From contig RPFO01000560.1 in NCBI GenBank assembly GCA_009746045.1, positions 1 to 64,000 of the forward strand: a stretch of 64,000 nt of DNA. Direction: 5' to 3'. This DNA comes from Mesostigma viride. Its lineage: Eukaryota; Streptophyta; Mesostigmatophyceae; Mesostigmatales; Mesostigmataceae. The notes under the pieces are model-generated. The model made no database searches and was not told the origin of the DNA. It saw only the letters and a program-made list of their open reading frames with translations. Shown in pieces: positions 42,641-54,601 of the stretch (its first letter is position 1; each line of letters begins with the position of its first letter). The position numbers and the translations under genes were made by a program.

Positions 42641-42792
42641 AGGAATATATATACCAGTAGTGTAGATTAGTAAGGCTTAGCCTAGCATGTGGCCCCCGCG
42701 CATGTGCGCCCATAATGGCCCCAATGGATGATGCCTTCAACATTTAGCCATGCTATGTCTAGAATGGGACCCCCATGGATGTTGCATTAAGA
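42641..42792 (+). mobile_element. X element, 3' UTR resumed after the RLE-LINE insertions
   Basis: Begins AGGAATATATAT then ACCAGTAGTGTAGATTAG. This matches the uninterrupted X copy at 44556-44700, which reads GGGAATATACCAGTAGTG. It is cut near 42792 by a Y-type insertion. Confidence 0.85.
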
Positions 42793-43962
42793 GTTTCACG
42801 ACGCTGCACACCGCGGCACAAGCTTCGGAAACGCATGCGGCACTTGTCTCTCGCCTTAACCAGGTGGAGGGCAAGTGTGGCGTGCTCCTGAAGAAGCTTG
42901 AGGCCATCACCGCCCACACCGAGGCCCTGGCCACACAGGTCCCCAAGATAGCGGAGCAGACGGCCACCATTGCATCCCAGCCACCCCGGCAGGATGCTGG
43001 CGACCTCCCGCCGCTCTCCTACGCGGACCTGCTGCGGTCAGCGACCGCCTCCACCACCGACGCCATCGCCACAAAGCTCCAGGAGCTGGAGGACCACCGC
43101 CAGGCCCAGCAACGGGAGGTCACCGATCGCGCTCGCCGCGAGTGCCGAGTGGTGCTACGTCGCTTCCCCCAGAAGCCAGGTGAGACGTCAACCTCTCTTG
43201 CTGACGAGCTCAAGAACCAGCTTCTTACCCTCATGGGCCTGGTAGGTGAGGTAGAACTGCGTGGGTGCCACCGCCTTCCCCACTCACGGGACAAGGCGGC
43301 TCCCCACCAGTCCTACTCACCTTCTCCTCCCCTGAGGATAAGCAGCGGTTCCTCTCTCGTCGCCAGCGGTTGCACGACCTCACCTGGACGCTGGATGACG
43401 ACCTCACCCCCGCTCAGCAACAGCAGCGACGCGACCTGTGGCCGGAATACCTCCGCCATAAGCAGGACCCCCAGAAGCCCAAGGTGTACTGGAGGGGCGG
43501 GGACCTGATGATCAACCACAAGATGTGGACGCCCCCAGCGGGCTAGAATAGCAATAGCCCTAGCTTGTAACCATTGGCGTCACTGCCGCTAAGGCAGCCA
43601 TGCCTAGAATGTTGCCTAGCTGTGCCAACACACCTAGTCACGTGCCGCCAACGCACGGTACACAACCAGCCATAGCCTAGTCCTAGTACAGCCATGCTAC
43701 GCCCTGGCTATGTTCAGATTACTTGCCCACGCTCCTTGCTATGATATGCTCACATGGGTCTTATTGCACCCACAGTTTGCCGGATCGTTAGCCTGTCCTT
43801 TTAGCTAGCCGTGCCCGATTGCAGCTGTGGCATGCCTTTGGCATGAAGGAGACTGGGGGTCTCTGCCCTTTCTCCTGTAGTGCACACACAGGGATTAAAA
43901 GCACTTCGGTGCTCCGTGACTCCCCAACGGGAGCACGAGTTTAATTAATTAATTAATTAATC
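42793..43962 (+). mobile_element. Y element (ORF1-only L1-like), 5'-truncated copy
   Basis: ORF1 runs from about 42797 in one frame to about 43290 and then in another to the stop at 43546. It has coiled-coil segments (LVSRLNQVEGKCGVLLKKLE, TKLQELEDHRQAQQREV), an RRM-like stretch (RECRVVLRRFPQKPGE) and an L1 ORF1p C-terminal domain (VLLTFSSPEDKQRFLSRRQR, WTLDDDLTPAQQQQRRDLWP, KVYWRGGDLMI). No ORF2 follows. The 3' UTR (43547-43945) ends in a UUCG hairpin, the CAAC hairpin and (TTAA)n. Confidence 0.8.
43897..43962 (+). other. Y-element 3' terminal hairpins and tail
   Basis: AGCAC-TTCG-GTGCT (about 43900-43913) forms a 5-bp stem capped by a stable cUUCGg tetraloop. It overlaps an alternative stem GTGCTC/GAGCAC that encloses CTCCC-CAAC-GGGAG. 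(TTAA)n follows. Confidence 0.65.
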
Positions 43963-44298
43963 CATCCATCCATCCATCCATCCATCCATCCATCCATCCA
44001 TCCATCCATCCATCCATCCATCCATCCATCCATCCATCCATCCATCCATCCATCCATCCATCCATCCATCCATCCATCCATCCATCCATCCATGGATCCA
44101 TCCATCCATCCATCCATCCATCCATCCATCCATCCATCCATCCATCCATCCATCCATCCATCCATCCATCCATCCATCCATCCATCCATCCATCCATCCA
44201 TCCATCCATCCATCCATCCATCCATCCATCCATCCATCCATCCATCCATCCATCCATCCATCCATCCATCCATCCATCCATCCATCCATCCATCCATC
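43963..44298. repeat. (TCCA)n microsatellite, ~335 bp
   Basis: Pure TCCA repeats except one GGA interruption at about 44094. It adjoins the (TTAA)n tail of the Y element and runs into an X fragment. Confidence 0.98.
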
Positions 44299-45063
44299 CG
44301 GCACCCGTGCTCCTCACCTTTAAGTCCATGGGGGACAAGCTGGCGTTCCTTAAATGCCGCAAGAAGCTCTCGGAGACGTACTCGCTTCACGCTGGACGAC
44401 GACTTGACCTTGGCCCAGCAACAGCGGCGACGCGAGCTATGGCCGACCTACCTTCAGCTCCGGCAGCGTGCAGGGGGGAAGCCGGTATACTGGAGGGGGG
44501 CGGTCATCCACGTTGACCACAAGCCCTGGCAGGCCCCTCCTGCCACCCCAGACTAGGGAATATACCAGTAGTGTAGATTAGATAGGCTTAGCCTTTGCAA
44601 GTGGCCCACGCGCATGTGTGCCCATAATGGCCCCCATATGGATGATGCTTTCAGTATTTAGCCGCGCCCAGCCTACAATGGGACCTCCCATGGATGATGC
44701 ATTAAGAATTTAGCCATGCGATGCCTATGCAGGGAGTTACTCTCTGCTGAGATGCCATGTGTACACCAGCTATAGCCTTGCCACATACCCTCCACCCCAT
44801 ATGTCATGCAGGCCTTCTAGGCCCTCTCCTCAAGCCCCCCCTGGGTGCCTGTGCTTGTTAAGGAGGCATGAACCATCATGGCGGTGCAGGTGCACCTTGT
44901 GCACCCAGAGCAGGTGACAGTTGTACATCGATCCTCCACCTGCAGGTTGTAGCCCTGATTGTATTACAAACCCATAGATGCCCCTTTCTCAGGGCTATGT
45001 GTTACATATGCTCCCAACGGAGCTATGATTTTAATTAATCATTTTAATTAATTAATTAATTAA
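44299..45063 (+). mobile_element. X element, 5'-truncated 3' part with complete 3' UTR
   Basis: Contains the end of ORF1 ([20 protein letters not shown], a frameshift, LDLGPATAA or in the better frame [37 protein letters not shown]), stop near 44556, then a ~450-bp 3' UTR. The UTR carries the uninterrupted RLE-LINE target (GGGAATATACC at about 44556). It ends with hairpin GCTCC-CAAC-GGAGC (45010-45023) and a TTAATTAAT tail. Confidence 0.8.
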
Positions 45064-46740
45064 TCCATCCATCCATCCATGCATCCATCCATCCATCCAT
45101 CCATCCATCCATCCGGCCAGCCAGCCATCCATCCATCCATCCATCCATCCATCCATCCATCCATCCATCCATCCATCCATCCATCCATCCATCCATCCAT
45201 CCATCCATCCATCCATCCATCCATCCATCCATCCATCCATCCATCCATCCATCCATCCATCCATCCATCCATCCATCCATCCATCCATCCATCCATCCAT
45301 CCATCCATCCATCCATCCATCCATCCATCCATCCATCCATCCATCCATCCATCCATCCATCCATCCATCCATCCATCCATCCATCCATCCATCCATCCAT
45401 CCATCCATCCATCCATCCATCCATCCATCCATCCATCCATCCATCCATCCATCCATCCATCCATCCATCCATCCATCCATCCATCCATCCATCCATCCAT
45501 CCATCCATCCATCCATCCATCCATCCATCCATCCATCCATCCATCCATCCATCCATCCATCCATCCATCCATCCATCCATCCATCCATCCATCCATCCAT
45601 CCATCCATCCATCCATCCATCCATCCATCCATCCATCCATCCATCCATCCATCCATCCATCCATCCATCCATCCATCCATCCATCCATCCATCCATCCAT
45701 CCATCCATCCATCCATCCATCCATCCATCCATCCATCCATCCATCCATCCATCCATCCATCCATCCATCCATCCATCCATCCATCCATCCATCCATCCAT
45801 CCATCCATCCATCCATCCATCCATCCATCCATCCATCCATCCATCCATCCATCCATCCATCCATCCATCCATCCATCCATCCATCCATCCATCCATCCAT
45901 CCATCCATCCATCCATCCATCCATCCATCCATCCATCCATCCATCCATCCATCCATCCATCCATCCATCCATCCATCCATCCATCCATCCATCCATCCAT
46001 CCATCCATCCATCCATCCATCCATCCATCCATCCATCCATCCATCCATCCATCCATCCATCCATCCATCCATCCATCCATCCATCCATCCATCCATCCAT
46101 CCATCCATCCATCCATCCATCCATCCATCCATCCATCCATCCATCCATCCATCCATCCATCCATCCATCCATCCATCCATCCATCCATCCATCCATCCAT
46201 CCATCCATCCATCCATCCATCCATCCATCCATCCATCCATCCATCCATCCATCCATCCATCCATCCATCCATCCATCCATCCATCCATCCATCCATCCAT
46301 CCATCCATCCATCCATCCATCCATCCATCCATCCATCCATCCATCCATCCATCCATCCATCCATCCATCCATCCATCCATCCATCCATCCATCCATCCAT
46401 CCATCCATCCATCCATCCATCCATCCATCCATCCATCCATCCATCCATCCATCATCCATCCATCCATCCATCCATCCATCCATCCATCCATCCATCCATC
46501 CATCCATCCATCCATCCATCCATCCATCCATCCATCCATCCATCCATCCATCCATCCATCCATCCATCCATCCATCCATCCATCCATCCATCCATCCATC
46601 CATCCATCCATCCATCCATCCATCCATCCATCCATCCATCCATCCATCCATCCATCCATCCATCCATCCATCCATCCATCCATCCATCCATCCATCCATC
46701 CATCCATCCATCCATCCATCCATCCATCCATCCATCCATC
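45064..46740. repeat. (TCCA)n microsatellite, ~1.68 kb
   Basis: About 420 TCCA units, nearly pure; exceptions are GCATCC near 45080, GGCCAGCCAG near 45115 and one 3-bp slip near 46452. It is open in several frames on both strands, giving false proteins of over 550 residues. Confidence 0.99.
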
Positions 46741-46803
46741 GGGTTTAATTAATGCTCCGTGACTCCCCAACGGGAGCACGAGTTTAATTAATTAATTAAT
46801 TAA
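46741..46803 (+). mobile_element. Short LINE-A-type 3' end
   Basis: GGGTTTAATTAATGCTCC, the CTCCC-CAAC-GGGAG hairpin and (TTAA)n. In LINE-A this end is also preceded by a short (CATC)n run, so the giant microsatellite may be an expansion of that run. Confidence 0.75.
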
Positions 46804-47770
46804 CCATTTAGTCACTAGAGGGGGATATAATCCTCATCCGCATCGGCCTGGCCCCCTCGCAACCCACTGGCAAACTTGCACACAACACCTTGAAATGGCC
46901 TTTTTTTTACATAAATTATGGCCCATGGCAAGTTTATTGTCAGATTGACCTAGGATTGGATCCCACCACTCCCCGGGATGTGTCTGGCTAGTGGTGGATT
47001 AGTTGAGTCAAAATGTTAAGTTTACATGGTACTCCCTGCTTAAGTTAACTCCAGATCCAAGGCCAAAACTGGCCACCTAAACCACTTGCACTTGCATAGA
47101 AACAATAGCCGATCTCAGATTATGCTGTAACTTTGCAGTGGTGATGAATAATAGTTGTTCTGACCTTGTACAAAGTTCTACGCCATTTGGAGCCCTAGTT
47201 GGTGACGGATGCTAGCAAAATTTTGCTAGCATTTGTCATTAATGGCAATTTTAAATCAATATTTAACCCAAATGATGTCAGAATGCCACAAAAACTTATT
47301 GCCATCATGCCAGCACCTGACGCATGGTCTCAACAAGTCATGAGCAAAAATTCAGATCATGCAGAGCCCAAAATGGTGACATTTGCCAGCAATTGTCACC
47401 ATTTTTTGCTTTTTTACTCACAATTTTAACAACATTAACCACCAAAACACTCTCCAAGCTGGGGCACATCATTTAAATCTTTGCAGGCAACTCAAGAATG
47501 ACTAGTACAAACAGTGTGCAAAAACTTGGTGCATGTGAATGCCTGAGTGGTGACCATTGCTAGCAGAATCCATCATGTAAGGTAGGCATTGCCAGTATGC
47601 CAAAAAGCTGTGATGGGCAGTGCATGTCCATATGTACACCCCATGACACCATGCCTCTAAACTACTTGGCACATTGCAAAATGGGAAGGAAAGGTGAACA
47701 ATACATGCCACATCACTAACACAGCCATTTGAATGCTACCAACATGCATGATATACACTACGTGTAATAC
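46804..47770. other. AT-richer unique sequence, no gene recognised
   Basis: Base composition drops below that of the flanks. No domain, splice pair or repeat family is recognised. Confidence 0.5.
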
Positions 47771-49110
47771 ATGTCGAGAATATGCCGAGCGAGCATATCA
47801 AGGTGCAGTGACCCCAACGCTGGCACATGTCACCTGGCATCCACGTATGCTCACATGATATGGCATTGGCATATCCCATGTCTCCATCTCTTGCACTTTG
47901 TGCGCACCAAGCCACCCATGCAGTCGCCCACCCATGCAGCCACCTGGCCACCCACCCACACAACTGCTCACACACTCGCGCGCCCGTGCACCCAGACAGC
48001 CACCTGTCCTCCCACCCAGTGACCCACCCACCCAGCCAGCCGCGCACGTGCTTACCCAACTTATATAACCATGCGTGCACCTAGGCACCCAACCACCTAC
48101 CAACCCACTTGGACATCCACCCACCCACCAAGGCACCTGCGCAACCCACACACCAACTAGGTAATAAGGAGGCATTCCCCCATCCAATGAGCCAACCACC
48201 CAACCACCCAACCACCTAAACACCCAGCCAGCTGGCCCCATATGCACCCGTCCGGCCACCCACCCACACACCTACCCACTCAACCACTCACTGCCCCCAC
48301 ACCCTTATACCCACTGACCCACCCACTGACCCACCCACACATGCATTTTCTCAGCCAGCACCCCGCACCTACCTCACCCCAAACCTGCACAGCCCTTCAC
48401 CCGCGATAGGTGAGTCGGTCCCAACCATAAACCCATCCACGCATCCATATCTGTGCGCCCACCCGTCCATCTACCCGTCCCTTCGCCCACCCACCCACAT
48501 CTAGTCATCTACACATCCACCAGCCACCAACCACCAATGGCCCACCCACCAACCCACCCACACACACACATCCCTAACCAACCAACCACCAACCCACCAC
48601 CCTCAAAAACGTGCAGTTGTTTCACTCATGCATCCAACAACCCACCCACTTCAAAGTCCCCAAAGCCTATCATCACCCAGCCACCTGGGCATCTGCCAAT
48701 AACCGACCGCCCTTGCACTCATCCACCCACCATGACCAGCCAGCCACCACCCACCCTCTCCAACTGCCTGTGCTCCCACCTACGCAGCCAGCCATTTACC
48801 AAGGCATCCACCTATCAGCCAGCCACCTGCCATTGAACCCACCCACGCCTAGGCATCCCTTGAAGCATCTATAGCCCAAGCCTCCCACCCAAGGCTCTCT
48901 GGGCAATCAAACAACCAAACAACCAATCACCCAGCTACACAACCACCTAACCACCTAACCACTCAACAACACAATCACCGAACCCCTAACTACCCAACAC
49001 CCAAACCAGCCAGGCATGTGCCCGCCTCGCATGCCCTCACCATTGCAACACCCCATACACGCCCCGCTCACCTAGCCAGCCACACACCCAGCCAGTCTCC
49101 TGCTCAACTC
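47771..49110. repeat. Degenerate CCAC/CCCA-rich minisatellite-like region
   Basis: Over ~1.3 kb of loosely repeated CACCCACC, CCAACCA and AGCCAGCCA words, resembling a decayed (CCCA)n or (CCAN)n array. The minus-strand frames rich in GGWVGGW are a by-product of this composition. Confidence 0.7.
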
Positions 49111-50303
49111 ACGCATGAAGGCAATATCAGCCACAGCCATGCACGGCCTCACCTTGCATCACTTGCATTGCCTGGGTAATTTGCATGAGACAGCTTCCAT
49201 CTCATTGTCAGCAACTGAAAAGGCTCTTTCTTCACAGTAATGAATAAGCAACAACGTTGGAAACGTGCTCCCATTCCTCTTTAAAACAGTCTTTAAATCA
49301 GAAAGACAAGGGCAAATATCTGGACAAGGTGGCAATAACCACTGCACCATGCTCTTGAGAAAGTCTTAACAATCCAGCTTTCTACCCTTTCAGAAGCTGC
49401 CTTGCGTTAGCAACGATTCTGGGCCCTCTGGCTCGCTCACCTCGCTTAATCTGCGCTTCTTTATGGCTGCCGGGATATGCGAAGCTTGAGCCGAGCGTGT
49501 CGTGGCGAGGTCGTCTGCCCGACTCATCACATCTCGAAACCGCACTGCCGACTAATAAAAACGATGCCCCACTTTGCCTTTTGTATCTGGCGTCAAAAGA
49601 ACAATGAACTCGCTTGGAAAACACTGTCGCAAACAGCTTCCTACAGGCATTATAAGCAATTTTCGCAGCTTTTACCGCACTTACTGCACATCCGGAAGAC
49701 CATTAGCGGCCTTAGCGCGGAAGCTTGGGCACGCCACATCTTCTGCTGGCTTATTGCCGCAGGCTGGCAGTATAGGAAGGTCGGGCATAGCCTAAAGAGA
49801 TTATTATCTGACGACAAAGATATGCATTGCATGAAGCAAGAAACAGACGGATTTCGCACCCCCATATTTATTCACGTCAATGCCGGACAATTAAAAGCGA
49901 AACTCAAAAAACGAAAACACTAACGTTTTCGGGAATATTATAACGAACAAGCTGAGCTATCGTGCCGGGATTTTCGTATCCTCATGTGACCAAGACTTTG
50001 AGACACGTACCACCGAGAAATCCGGTTTTCGCGAAAAACTGGTCCGCTGTGAAAAAAAACTTTTTGTCCCGTTCAATGCCCGCGTCGCAATCACAGCCTA
50101 TATACGTCCAAAATTATTCTATGGATTAACCGTGATGTAAGCTTCGTTTTGACACCTCGGGCGGCTGCAATGACGCAAGTTTCAGAACGCTAGCTCATGC
50201 TCGACCGCCATGGGTGTTTTCGTCGTTTTCGTCAGTCGTGGCGCGGGAAAAATCCAGATCTCGGACGAATTCCGGACAATAATTTATGTAAAAATTTGGC
50301 GGG
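49111..50303. other. Unassigned stretch with one 148-codon open frame (49477-49923, plus strand)
   Basis: The open frame has ordinary amino-acid composition (WKTLSQTASYRHYKQFSQLL, a helical middle and a Lys-rich end AKLKKRKH) and less GC-rich codons than its neighbours. It has no recognised motif. It could be a fragment of a mobile element or chance; I do not claim a gene. Confidence 0.3.
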
Positions 50304-50444
50304 GCTCGCGGTGTTGTGATGCACCGGCGCGGCGCGACCCGGACCTATGTGACACAACTGCTTGAAGATGCAGGGCTTCTGGGACTATCCGTACTCCGCG
50401 CCCGCATGATTGACAAGGAGAAATGGGCTGCCATAGATCTGTGA
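50304..50444 (+). pseudogene. LINE ORF2 C-terminal fragment
   Basis: Reads RTYVTQLLEDAGLLGLSVLR then ARMIDKEKWAAIDL and stop (50442-50444). It is the same segment as LINE-A FKEQLVEDMGGLGLSVIWKK...KAKWAQV near 30710-30800. It is 5'-truncated with no upstream ORF2. Confidence 0.65.
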
Positions 50445-50634
50445 TAAGCACCTTCCTGAGGGGTATGCTCCTGTTTTCTCCCCACGGGCCCCGCGGCCCA
50501 TTGCTAGCCAGGGTAGAAGTCCGCAGGTGGAAGTTATTGGCCCTGAGGATAGCCCGGCCGCCGGCTACAATACGTATCGCCTCGTCTGCCATTACAGTAT
50601 AGGACAGCTCGGATGACTGGGATTACATCCCCAT

Positions 50635-51800
50635 CTAGTGCTTTTAAAATGGTTGGGGAATGATGCAGACGATAGTTTGTTTAAACTTTTGTGTAATTAT
50701 TTTTCTAATGAGATTAGCATAGTACTCCGTGGCATGCCTTTGCGCAATAAAATTAAATTAAATTATAACATGCCTCCGACTAGAGTGAATGCGGTGTTCA
50801 AACTGGGCTGGGACCATGCTAGGTCGGCAAGCAACATCTGGGCCGGTGTAGTTTGAACATGGCAGGTTTAGTACGTACCTACCCTTTTAGGAATGCATGC
50901 TCTTGCTTGGGGCCAGGCCAGGTCAAAATATGCCGCTCTGGTTGGCCAAGCCGCTGGGGGCCGGCCAGACCAAGGGCGGTGTCGACCTGGCTGGTGCGAG
51001 CAAGATGTCCTACAAATGCTATCCTACGCTGCCTAATCTCGTCCGAAATACAAGGCATACCCTGATACGAAAGACTCTAATGACCTACGCTTGGAAAACC
51101 CTATGACGTTCAGGACCTGTCGGAGCATCCTGTACATAAAGCTAGGTTCCGATGCCGTCTAGCTTAGCTGCCTTTGCGCATGACACGCAAGTACTTACTT
51201 ACTTACTTACTTACTTATCGGCGTGGCCTGGGCCAGGCTCCGCTTTCTTAACACCTACTGGCGCTCGAAGGGCCTGGGCGAGCACCGCAAGGGCATTGAT
51301 GCTCTTCAAGGGGCTCGTCCTCACCCGGTGCTTACGCATGGCGCCGAGGCGTGGACACTCACAGACACAAGTGTTGGCGGCTAAGCTAGACGGCACGGCC
51401 GGTTTACAGGATGCTCCGACAGGTCCTGAATGTAGGTTTTTCCAAGCATAGATAGTAGGTCATTAGAGTCTTTGTATCAGGGTATGCCTCGTATTTCGGA
51501 TGAGATTAGGCAGCTAGCGTAGTAGGATAGCATTTGTAGGACATCTTGCTCGCACCAGCCAGGTAGACACCGCCCTCGGTCTGGCCGGCCCCCAGCGGCT
51601 TGGCCAACCAGAGCGGCACATCTTGACCTGGCCTGGCCCCAAGTAAGTACGTAAGTAAGTACTTGCGTGTCATGCGCAAAGGCATGCCGCGGAGTACTAT
51701 GCTAATCTCATTAGAAATATAATTACACAAAAGTTTAAACAAATATCGTCTGCATCATCCCCCAACCGTTAAGCACTAGATGGGGATGTAATCCTCACCG
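50635..51800. repeat. Large inverted repeat of Z-LINE-derived sequence
   Basis: The segment 50635-51180 recurs in inverted orientation at about 51380-51800, with indels. Shared parts include the CAGACGATA/TTTGTTTAAACTTTTGTG stretch and the GGCCAAGCCGCTGGGGGCCG stretch. The spacer holds a (CTTA)n run and a plus-strand scrap with LTHGAEAWTLTD, a decayed LINE ORF2 end like LINE-A YGAETWTLTA. This could be two insertions in opposite orientation or an inverted duplication. Confidence 0.7.
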
Positions 51801-51899
51801 GACCGGCCGAGCTGTCCTCTATTGTAATGGCAGACGAGGCGGTAGTGTAGCTCGGCTATCCTCAGGACCAATAACCTGCGGCCTCATGGCCCCAAGGAC

Positions 51900-52320
51900 A
51901 CTCCCAGGAAGCTAGGTAAACCTGCCATGAACTACACCCAGATGTTGCTGGCCGACCTAGTGGTCCCAGGTCAGTTTGAACACCGCATCCACTCCCTCCC
52001 GCTTCTTTGGACTGCCATGCAAAACAAGAAGCGGTGGCAGAAGATTGTCCAGGCTCACACGCCAGCCCCTGTGGGCAAGCCACCCCCCCCCCCCCATGCA
52101 AGAGGAAGGGGCCGGCGTTTTGATGAGTAGTGCATGTACATAGTTAGGATTCCAGGTAGACTAGATAGCTTAGAGTTAGGTTAGTCCGATTACGCGGCTT
52201 CTCCCACCTCCACCCACCCAGCAAGGAATATGTGCTACATGATCTCCCAACGGCCAGGCATGTTATCAAGGAGACAACCATGGCATGTTTTAATTTAATT
52301 TAATTTTAATTTAACTTTTA
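51900..52320 (+). mobile_element. Z-LINE 3' fragment
   Basis: An ORF2 C-terminal frame ends at 52130: LLWTAMQNKKRWQKIVQ, then a Pro-rich end and a basic GRGRRFDE. This parallels the LINE-A end (WKKMMDKAKWAQV, basic tail). The 3' UTR runs to a (TTTAA)n tail near 52280-52320. The inverse of this 3' UTR occurs at 56041-56250. Confidence 0.65.
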
Positions 52321-52584
52321 TGATAATCCTCATGTGAATGTGGAAAGGTCCAGGGTACCCGACGAGGAGTTTGCCCAAAACCACCACTTGCATGCACTCG
52401 AAATGTGGAAAGGCCCTCTTGTAATTAATTCATGTAATACGGAATAGTCAATCACCCCCGGCAATTGGTGGATGGGTGGAGCCTCAACTACCTATACATA
52501 TAATGAATATGCCTGCACCAGGCATGCAGTATCAAAGATACATGCATCCATTAAAAATTAGGATTATCAGGTTACGGGCATGGT
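52321..52584. other. Short stretch between Z and Y elements
   Basis: No gene and no repeat family recognised. Confidence 0.4.
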
Positions 52585-53329
52585 TACGGCAGACGAAAAT
52601 GGCTGACGACGGTATGGCTGACGGCGGAGTTCAGATCTTTTGCAAGCGTCTGAGCCCCAAATTCGGTCAGACCACTTGCATAATTCAATTCGCCTTTTTA
52701 AGACGCACTTGCCAGTATAAATGGTTACGGCTGCGACGCAGTATCGACAAAGTTACGCACGTGACAATTGCTATGACGACTAGCTCCCAAAGCAAAGCGA
52801 GGGCTGGAAAAGTAGCTGGCACAGCTTTCCAGCGCCCAGCCCAACCCTCTCGCCCTCGCCATTGTCCAGATCCGCCAGGCTTACCCGCCAAACCCTCACC
52901 AAGCGCATCGCCTGAACCCAAGAAACCATGCCACGATCGCCGCAAATGGAGCCAATTCTTGCCCGGCGACAGAATGTTCTCCCTCCTCGAGTGGCAGAAA
53001 CTGGACATCGCCGCAGGAATGCATCGAGGTTCTCCAGTTCCTCGTGCAGGAACGGAAGCCGTCTTCGTGACCTCGAAGGGGGGGGCGGCTATCGACTACC
53101 GCGACACGTCCTGGCTCTACACTTATGAAGAACCACGCCAACGCCTGTCGCCTGTTTATCTTGACCAGCTACTACCAGCGCAGCCTCAGCGAGATCAGCA
53201 GAGCGTTCAGCGCCCCAGCCCCCGCACAGCCGGCAGCCCCAGTCTCATCTCCCTCCCTCTGCAAGGATGACATCCGCGCAGTGCTGGAGGAGCACGTGAC
53301 CTGGCCGCTGGCCGAGAAGATGACATCGC

Positions 53330-54245
53330 TGAATGTACCACGCTATAGCTCAACACGGTGGAGGCCCGGGTCTCCGCCAACGTGGAAACCCGGGTCGTCC
53401 ACAAGCTATACAACCCCAGTTCACGGCGCTACACATCGCGGCGCAGGCTTCGGAAACGCACGCTGCACTTGTCTCTCGCCTTAACCAGGTGGAGGGCAAG
53501 TGCGGCGTGCTCATGAAGAAGCTTGAAGCCATCACCGCCCACACCGAGGCCCTGGCCTCACAGGTCCTGAAGATAGCGGAGCAGACGGCCACCATCGCAT
53601 CCCAGCCACCCCGGCAGGATGCTGGCGACCTCCTGCCGCTCTCCTACGCGGACCTGCTGCGATCAGCGACCGCCTCTGGACACCACTGACGCCATCGCCA
53701 CGAAGCTCCAGGAGCTGGAGGACCACCGCCAGGCCCAGCAACGTGAGGTCTGACCGACCGCGCTCGCCGCGAGTGCCGAGTGGTGCTACGTCGCCTCCCC
53801 CAGAAGCCAGGTGAGACGTCAATCTCCCTTCAGTCCCTTGCTGACGAGCTCAAGAACCAGCTTCTTACCCACATGGGCCTGGTAGGTGATGTACATATAA
53901 CTGCGCAGTTATACACGCAGTTATACTGCGCGAGGGTGCCACCGCCTTCCCCACTCACGGGACAAGGCGGCTCCCCCACCACTCACAAGTCCTGCTCACC
54001 TTCCCGGCCCTCCCCTGAGGATAAGCAGCGGTTCCTCTCTCGTCGCAAGAGGTTGCACGACCTCACCTGGACGCTGCACAACGACCTGACCCCCGGCCCG
54101 CTCAGCAACAGCAGCGACGCGACCTGTGGCCGGAGTACCCGCTCCGCCATAAGCAGGACCCCCAGAAGCCCAAGGTGTACTGGAGGGGCGGGAACCTGAT
54201 GATCAACCATGTGCAAGATGTGGATGCCCCCAGCGGGCTAGAATA
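53330..54245 (+). pseudogene. Y-element ORF1p, frameshifted
   Basis: Coiled coil (LVSRLNQVEGKCGVLMKKLE), then after a shift near 53690 the RRM-like VLRRLPQKPGETSIS, then shifts near 53930 and 54100 into the C-terminal domain (DKQRFLSRRKRLHDLTWTL, KVYWRGGNLMI). It has more indels than the copy at 42793-43962, including a 3' end altered by several 3-6 bp insertions. Confidence 0.7.
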
Positions 54246-54601
54246 GCAATAGCCCTACTTAGGTTGTATCCATTGGTAGTCACGTACTGCCGCTATGACA
54301 GCCATGCTTAGACTGTTTGCCTAGCTGTGCTGGCCACCATACCTAGTCACGTGCCGCTAACGCACGGTACACAACCAGCCATAGCCTTAGCCAGTTAGCC
54401 TAGTCCTTGAGTACAGCCATGCTACGTCCATGGCTATGATCAGATTCCTTGCCCACGCTCCTTTGCATGTTATGCCATGCTCACATGCCGGGGTCTTATG
54501 CGGCACCCACAGTTTGCCGGATCGTTAATTAGCGTCGGTGTCCGTTTAGCTAGCGTGCCTGAGTGCAGCTGTGGCATGCCTTAGGCATGAAGGAGACTGG
54601 G

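Noticed and set aside
45052-46779. Frames of WMDGWMDG or HPSIHPSI repeats over 500 codons
   Set aside because: Direct translation of (TCCA)n; open on both strands, no start context or non-repeat domain.
47798-48271. A Gly/Trp-rich minus-strand protein
   Set aside because: By-product of degenerate CCAC-rich repeats.
49477-49923. A 148-codon host gene
   Set aside because: No motif, splice partner or neighbouring support; kept only as an unassigned open frame.
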